Position numbers and translations under genes: made by a program
Notes under the pieces: model-generated
Told to the model about the DNA's origin: nothing
Databases searched by the model: none
What the model saw: only the letters and a program-made list of their open reading frames with translations
Part shown: positions 58,127 through 64,000 of the stretch, in pieces
How positions within the stretch are numbered: the first letter of the stretch is position 1
Layout of the letters: every line of letters starts with the position of its first letter
From: Amaurobius ferox
Lineage: Eukaryota; Arthropoda; Arachnida; Araneae; Amaurobiidae
DNA length: 64,000 bases
Assembly (NCBI GenBank): GCA_951213105.1
Contig: OX578140.1
Span: 115,676,653-115,740,652, forward strand
Direction: 5' to 3'

Positions 58127-58990
58127 TATTTATTTATTTATTTATTTTAAATAATGCAAGCTACAGGGCACAGCCTCAGTAACAGCGTGCAAGATGAAAT
58201 ACAATACAAAATAGACAGATTAAAATATAATAAAATACATTAAAATGCAAACAATTGACAGCAAATGACTTTCAAAAGTACTTGCAAATGAGTAAATACA
58301 TTAAGATATAAAATATTTACAACATATGCTTTTCAAAATATATTTCCGATGAATAAAAAACATCAAGATTATCGGGGAAGCTGTTGCATAGTTTACAAAA
58401 ATTACTTATCGCATAATAACAACCAATATTCATACTAAAATTCCTTTCAGCAAATAAACTCGTACTCCTGGTTGAATACTGGGGAGGAACATGAAACCCA
58501 ATCCTACCCAAGACAGGGGAACACTCAATTCCGTAATTGAACAGATTTCTGAAGAATGAAAATACAATTACAGCAGATAAAATTATAGCAGATTTAAAGT
58601 GAGTTGCAACTGAAAAGGGAAATTTTGATTTTCATATTAAATAATTTTTTAATATCGAAAAAATTAGAATGATTTTCAGAAGGAGAGAGAGGAGGTGCAT
58701 GATGAATAAGGGTGAAGGGTCTTAGCATTCCTATCACTGAAAGTGCTTTAAGTGCAAAATGATGTATCTTCGTAAGTTACTGGCAGAGATACTCAATTTC
58801 AGTTTGGGCAGGTGACTCACGAATGAACACCTTTTTACGCTTTTCAGACTTGAAATTAATTGAAATAAAGAGAATTTTCTTAGTGGTAAAAAATTGCAGT
58901 TTCCGATCATCAGTAACAGAACCTGGGACGAGCCGTACCACACCTCTACGGTCCAAAGGTATTTAGGGTCAAATTTATCTCTTTAACAAA
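58127..58990 (-). pseudogene. LINE reverse-transcriptase C-terminus with 3' tail
   Basis: The open minus frame 58511-58317 reads GRIGFHVPPQYSTRSTSLFA, then an N-I-G-C-Y block and FPDNLDVFYSS. This is the conserved end of Jockey-like reverse transcriptases (family pattern LxFxVPxRxTRSxxLF, then SPxxRxxxxxN, then DxFxxS). It is followed by a 3' UTR (GAGGCTGTGCCCTGTAGCTT) and a tail of AAATA units at 58150-58127. Upstream (58520-58990) frames are broken and only doubtfully related (VWYGSSQVL). The 5' limit of the copy is therefore uncertain, and no target duplication was found. It is a dead, 5'-truncated copy. Confidence 0.65.
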
Positions 58991-59162
58991 CAGCTAGCTC
59001 CCAACTGGAGAAAGCATTCGCAAAAAAATGTTGAGATCTGTGTTCTTTTATAATACCAGTAGGTTCGATCGGGGTGGTTTCCATGCACAGAGAGGATGGA
59101 AGGAATTTCTAGCGGGGAGATGATCACAGTAGAGGTGCGTTCTTTGACTTCACGTAAGGTAC
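58991..59162. other. Short spacer
   Basis: GTTCTTTGACTTCACGTAAG at 59139 partly resembles the target site next to it. Nothing else recognised. Confidence 0.3.
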
Positions 59163-59178
59163 GTTCTTTGCCTTATAG
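59163..59178 (+). repeat. 16-bp target-site duplication, left
   Basis: GTTCTTTGCCTTATAG, repeated exactly at 59564-59579. Confidence 0.95.
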
Positions 59179-59563
59179 GGACAGATTCAGTCAACCTCCC
59201 GCGACAACCTATTGGTTTTTGCCGACCACGAGGGGATGAAGCACGATGCGAAATCCACTTCCGGCAAAGCCGCAGCCGAGGACCACGTTCTCAACGGGAT
59301 CATTCACCGGGCAGGGTCCCGAAGAACACTCGCCAAGCCCGACCCCAGCCACCGTCCGGACCTTGGCTCAGGCCATGAATAGGACCAGTCCAGTGGTCAC
59401 GGACACCCGAAAGAGTCGGGGCCTGATAGACTCGCTGGTTCGACGGACAGTTCATCGGCTACCAGGTAACCCGATTAATATGCCCACAGAGTCGGAGGAT
59501 TAAGGGTACAGAGCTAGCATCCGTAACCACCATCTCATGGTGGGCCGCCCCGGGGGGTGGGGA
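59179..59563 (+). mobile_element. GC-rich 385-bp retroposed insert of unknown family
   Basis: Base composition changes sharply to GC-rich at both borders, and a perfect 16-bp duplication flanks the insert, so it arrived as one unit by a retroposition-like event. It holds an 85-codon plus frame (59246-59503) rich in Pro, Thr and Ser (starts MRNPLPAKPQPRTTFSTGSF, ends NMPTESED), resembling the disordered start of a LINE ORF1. After the stop there is a hairpin (CCACCATCTCATGGTGG) and a CCCCGGGGGGTGGGG end. There is no poly-A. It may be a short internally deleted LINE derivative or a SINE. The frame might be chance in GC-rich DNA. Confidence 0.8.
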
Positions 59564-59579
59564 GTTCTTTGCCTTATAG
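59564..59579 (+). repeat. 16-bp target-site duplication, right
   Basis: GTTCTTTGCCTTATAG, identical to 59163-59178. Confidence 0.95.
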
Positions 59580-60020
59580 AGGAATCTTTGAATTTTTCTG
59601 CTAGAAGTATTATAACTTCGAATCTAAATAATGACTGGTATCGTTTTAGCGCCGCCCATCGTAGATAATGTTCTAAGCTTTAGGAATTGCAGTGAAGGGG
59701 CTTTTGCCCAATTACAGGTCGTTTCATAGCAACTAAAAATTGCTCAACTGATCACCCATTATCACTTGTCCAACATCTACAGTGCACTGTATTTCAGAGT
59801 GCTTGGAGTTTTATTAAGGATGGTTGAAGATAAAATCGCCCTAAATTGTTACTATATATAAAGTTACAATAATTTTAATAGTAAAATTAAAAAATGCATA
59901 CTTTAATGGGTTTTAAAATGACTGTTAATTTCATGGCCTAAACCATGCTAACTGACGGGAATGATTGCGAGATCATGGGTAAATGATGCAGATGAATGAT
60001 CAGGTGAACACTATTTTTTT
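59580..60020. other. Unassigned stretch
   Basis: Nothing recognised. Confidence 0.3.
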
Positions 60021-61324
60021 AACACTTTACAACAAAGTTGAAAAGTGTTTATGACTTTGTTCATTCTGTCTGTCTGTCTGTCTGTCTGTCTGTTAGCACG
60101 ATAACTGCCGTAAAAATGACTTAATCAAAATGAAATTTCAGTATGTTGTTCAGACGGTCTATAGGACCTATGGGAATATAAATGAGCAATATCACCCAAT
60201 TAGTTTAGAATTGAACCCGGGTTGAAAAAATGGAATACATTGAGCCTTATGGGATCAAATTCTTCAAGCATTTTTTAAGCGGATTTAAAATTCACAAATT
60301 ACTTCGAAAATTTTAGGCAATATTGAAATTGTTCCATAAAATATATAAAAAAAAATTCAGCGAAATATATTCAGTTGTTTTTTAAATAAAAATTAAAATA
60401 ATAATAACACCTCTTATATGAAGCGATCACGTGTCCATGATATGAAACGATCACATGACCCACTTCAAAATGATATATGGCATCCATCTTGTGTCAAAAT
60501 CATGATTTTTAAAGTTCTTTTTAATTCATATTGAGTGTTGTATCCGTCCTAAAACTACTTTATTTTTGCCTAAATTCTGTGCATCTACATACTGAAACAA
60601 CGCAATGACAATATATTTCAGTTTAAATGCTCTTCCAAATTTCCTTATTTCTACTATTAAGCCTATTTTTCACCTATGTAAAATGTAAACAGCAAAATAT
60701 GTAAAATGAGTTGTATTAGAATCGCTGTAATTCTTTAACACAAAATAATTTAGTCCCTGGAGTCTGCTTAGCTGATATGAATGAAATATTCATTGATTTT
60801 AGAAAGAGAAGGACGATATTTTTCGATGAAGTTTTACGCATTGAGTTTACTTACTTGTAGCTCAATGGTCCTAATTTTTAAATAAAATAAATTATTATAG
60901 TATTGTGATGAATGACATGAATGGGGGACTTATTTATGAATCAAATGTTGCTTTTATAGAGAGAGCCAGGCGTGTTATTTTTTTATGACGTCATTTGAAT
61001 GAATTTCAGTTGTTTTCGATGATGTTTTCAAATATAATAAATTATCGTAGTAGTATGATAATTCTAAAATTATTACCGAGGAGTGTATCACATTTTAGAG
61101 ATGTTTAAACCAGGCAATTTATACTTTAATGCCGTCATTTGAATGAAGTTAATTTTTTTCGATGAAGGTTTAAGGTGTCAAATATAATAAATTAATGTAG
61201 TATTGTGATAAGTTTTAAAATATTACCGAGGAATGTATTGCATTTTAGACATGTTTAAATAAAATTGCATTGAAGTTGGAAAGTGTATCATAATCAATGC
61301 TTTAAGCATGATTGATCTTTCTTG
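60021..61324 (+). mobile_element. Family D element, copy D3, full length
   Basis: Palindrome AACACTTTACAACAAAGTTG followed by AAAAGTGTT, a (CTGT)n tract (60067-60091), GCACGATAACTGCCGTAAAA, ATGAAATTTCAGTATGTTGT, CAGACGGTCTATAGGACC and CACCCAATTAGTTTAGAATT. The right end is GGAAAGTGTATCATAATCAA, TGCTTTAAGCATGATTGATC, TTTCTTG. The right part contains a tandem duplication of about 145-150 bp (60967-61110 and 61111-61255). Confidence 0.9.
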
Positions 61325-62047
61325 TTCTTTTATGCAGTGTCCTGTTATAGAGCAGAAGTCGCCTCACTGCATGCATTATTTTATTATGTTAGTGACACGG
61401 TATTTCTGGGTAAGCATATGACAAAACTGTTTTTGAAAACTTCGGGCTTGAGTAAACCATATTCATATTTTAAAACAACGAATTCAGAAAAATATTTAGA
61501 AAAATATTTCTGTTACAAACATGCGTTTAAAAATAACATTTTATTCAGCGTATTTTTATACAGGGTATTTAAAAAAATAAACAGTGAATGATTTATTTGA
61601 ATCGTTGGTTGTAGAAGCATAGTTACAATTACAAAAATTATTTAAATTTGGTAGAAACTTATGCAATAATCATTTCAATAATGTGCAATGCTTTTGCAAA
61701 AAAATAAATAAATTATTATACAGCTCCTCTAACGAAAAGGTCAAAGTACAAAAATGTTCTCTGTATTTCATTTAGTCAAAGTAAGAAATGAGATCTCAAA
61801 GTGCATATTTAGGACTAAATAAATTCTCAAACCTCTAAACTTACAGCACTTTATCGTGGCTTTTCGATGCGCTTGTAGTCACCCCAATTCGTAAATCTAG
61901 GGACCGTTCATAAATTGAAGATCCACAGAAATTAGTAAGAAGGATTTTTAAACGTTTCTTCAGTTGTTTGTCTTTGTAAATATTAAACACAGACAGATGG
62001 TTCTGGTTAAAAATTACTTTAACCATTAAATAAGGTAAAAAAAAAAA
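61325..62047. other. AT-rich spacer
   Basis: An 89-codon frame starting at the D3 end is AT-driven and unassigned. Nothing else recognised. Confidence 0.35.
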
Positions 62048-62992
62048 TTATGTGGACAGCACATGACTTTCCTTATATAATGCAACGAATTTACTACTTT
62101 TACAGTAAAAACAAATAGATTATTTTTAGAGTAGATATTTATATTCTTTCCAAGATATTGAATTTTCATCAATGAGTCGTCATTTTCATTTATTTCGCGT
62201 TACTTGTATCCATTCGGCGAGTTTTTCGTTAATTTAGCGACATTTTAAAAGGCGCCAAGCTGGCGACATTCCACCAAATTCGTCGCCAAAATCTCGCCCA
62301 GCGTTATAGACGGAGAAGTAAATTATTCTTACAGCAGATAAATGACTATTGGCGTTCAAATACAAAACTATTACTCAAAGTATCTTTTTTCATGAATGGA
62401 ACGAGCGAGATCCACGAGAATGATGTCACTGAATTTATCGCATGGTATTACATATGAAAAGTGAACATGTTTCTCAATTGGAAATATGTTTTTAATTTTA
62501 TATGTTTTTTGATTTTTCTTTCTTTTTTTTAAATGTGCAATACCTCGGGAACAGTTCATGTTAGTGTTCTAAAATTTATGTCAATCGTTTTCTAATGAAA
62601 AGTTACATAAAAAATATCTATTTGTGTGACTTTATTAGAGGGTTTGATTTTTTAACGATTTTTTCAAAATTTCCCCGAATATTTAGGGGGTTCTAAACAT
62701 TCGATTACGTTTAAAAACAATAGGTTTCCAGTATTCATGGATTGTGATTTTTGTACCAAATTTCATTCGAATCGCTTCATTCGTTTGTCAGTTATCATCT
62801 CCACAGACTCACTGACACACACACACACACACACACACACATATTTTCACACACACACACAGGCATCACTTCACAAATATTCGATTCGTGATCAGGGATG
62901 CTTCAAACGTGCTCTGCCGTCGAAAACTCGAATTCGAATTTTCGACCCCTTCACAATACATTCCTTATACATTATTGTGTGTAACGAAATCA
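62048..62992 (-). mobile_element. Family A element, copy A7
   Basis: Inverse orientation: TTATGTGGACAGCACATGAC, single arm, GGCGA/TCGCC zone (62214-62300), ATCCACGAGAATGATGTCAC, CA microsatellite (62816-62863), GTGATCAGGGATGCTTCAAA and a degraded palindrome (second arm ATTGTGTGTAACGAAAT). Confidence 0.87.
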
Positions 62993-63438
62993 CAAATATA
63001 TATGTATAATCGGAATTTTGATGGTATGTCAAATGTTTTTCTAACAAAACTATGAAATAATCATGCCCTTTATTTTTTTAATCAGTTGCAAATCGGCTAA
63101 ATTCGGAACTAGAAAATCGGATCTCCAGTTACCGTAAACCATAAAAATTTCCAGCTTTGGACCAATTAAAAAGTCCAGCTTTATTGGACTGAGTTTAGTA
63201 ATGCAGCAGATTTTCTTGGATGCCTGAATTTAACCTGTAAATCTACGTAATGGTGACACACAAGCTTTACAGACATATTTACATAAAATGAATTTGAATA
63301 AGTAGTAACCTTTTTAATAAATATTTAATCATGTTGATTTACGGATGAAAATGTTCATCAATGATCTCTAAGTTAAATTTAGTCGTAGTATAGTCAAAAG
63401 TTGTTAGTTTTGCTAAACACTGTATGGGTAAGAATTTT
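62993..63438. other. AT-rich spacer
   Basis: Nothing recognised. Confidence 0.3.
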
Positions 63439-64000
63439 AACACTTTACAACAACGTTGAAAAGTGTTTATGACTTTGTTCATTCTGTCTGTCTGTCTGTC
63501 TGACCGTTAACACGATAACTACCGTATAAATCACTTTATCAAAATGAAATTTTAGTATGTTGTTCAGACGGTCTGTGGGACCTATGGGAATATGAATGAA
63601 TAATATCACCCAATTAGTTTTGGATTGAACCCAGGATGAAAAAATGAAATGCATTGAACCCTATGGGACCTAATGTTTCAAACATTTTAAGCATATTTAA
63701 AATTCACAAATTGCTTCGAAAGTTTTAGGAAACATTCAAATTATACCATAAAATATATAAAAAAATTTTCAGCAAAATATATTCAGTAGCATTTAAAATA
63801 AAAATTAGTATAATAATCACACCTTTTATATGAAGCGATCACGTGGCCATTATATGAAGAGATCACGTGACCCACTTCAAAATAAAATATGGCATCCATC
63901 TTGTATCAAAATCATGACTTTTAAAGTTCTTTTTAATTCATATTGAGTGTTGTATCTGTCCTAAAACCGCTTTTAGTTTTGCTTAAATTCTGTGCATCTA
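63439..64000 (+). mobile_element. Family D element, copy D4, cut by window end
   Basis: Palindrome AACACTTTACAACAACGTTG followed by AAAAGTGTT, (CTGT)n tract, ACACGATAACTACCGTATAA, CAGACGGTCTGTGGGACC and CACCCAATTAGTTTTGG. It closely follows D3 over the whole visible length, including a doubled GATCACGTG(G/A)CC block at 63837-63870, and runs past the window edge. Confidence 0.9.

Noticed and set aside
59246..59503. A standalone small gene
   Set aside because: The frame is inside a retroposed insert with perfect target duplication; its composition is low-complexity and GC-driven.

Overview
This window looks like non-coding, repeat-dominated DNA of an arthropod, most plausibly an arachnid. It is AT-rich throughout, has long CA/GT, TA and GA microsatellites, and I found no host gene, tRNA gene, functional rRNA gene or CRISPR array. 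All protein-like signal that I can name comes from decayed transposable elements: two Tc1-type transposases (one of the R-I-E-x-x-x-S-I / W-K-Q-F-Q-T type common in spider genomes), and Jockey-type non-LTR retrotransposon pieces (ORF1 zinc knuckles, a probable endonuclease start, and reverse-transcriptase C-termini). The taxonomic placement is inference from element types, not from any host gene.

The main content is a group of roughly 0.8-1.4 kb interspersed repeats, named here A, B/C, D, E and F. Family A has seven near-complete copies (1671-2618, 14662-15583, 24806-25784, 29534-30444, 34807-35742, 45826-46778, 62048-62992). Family D has four (37203-39106, 51522-52730, 60021-61324, 63439 to the window end). 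A, B, D and E share one layout: a terminal palindrome at one end, and at the other end a single copy of that palindrome's arm followed by a second small hairpin. A and E have a GT/CA or GTCT-rich tract after the palindrome. This resembles non-autonomous Helitron/Helentron-type elements, but no Rep/helicase is present to prove it.

Second is a SINE family with a 5S rRNA-like head, a tRNA-like middle, a conserved tail and a (CAA)n end. It occurs as two full copies (27012-27457, 50160-50548), a copy without the 5S part (53336-53623), two very short 5'-truncated copies (34316-34410, 52938-52977) and an eroded one (about 30955-31100). Target-site duplications are visible for five. A different tRNA-type SINE with an (AT)n tail lies at 36791-37014.

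Region by region: 1-2.6 kb is B and A copies; 2.6-14.6 kb is mostly unassigned AT-rich DNA with minisatellites, a GC-richer unassigned stretch (7.4-8.6 kb), an LTR-like stretch (9.2-10.6 kb) and a decayed charged coding-like stretch on the minus strand (12.0-13.1 kb); 14.6-25.8 kb has A copies, a Jockey remnant, a Tc1 remnant and an A-like element with microsatellites; 26.6-29.2 kb is a diverged direct duplication; 29.5-35.7 kb has A copies, a long TA tract, a 46-bp minisatellite and family G; 36.2-39.2 kb is a nest of four elements; 40-47 kb holds two MITE-like elements and more repeats; 47.5-53.7 kb has a second Tc1 remnant, the 5S SINE, D and SINE fragments; 54-59.6 kb has a long (AT)n, family E, Jockey LINE pieces and a GC-rich retroposed insert with a 16-bp target duplication; 60-64 kb is D, A and D copies.

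Coordinates of repeat ends were read by eye; those with palindromes or target duplications should be good to a few bases, the others to a few tens of bases.
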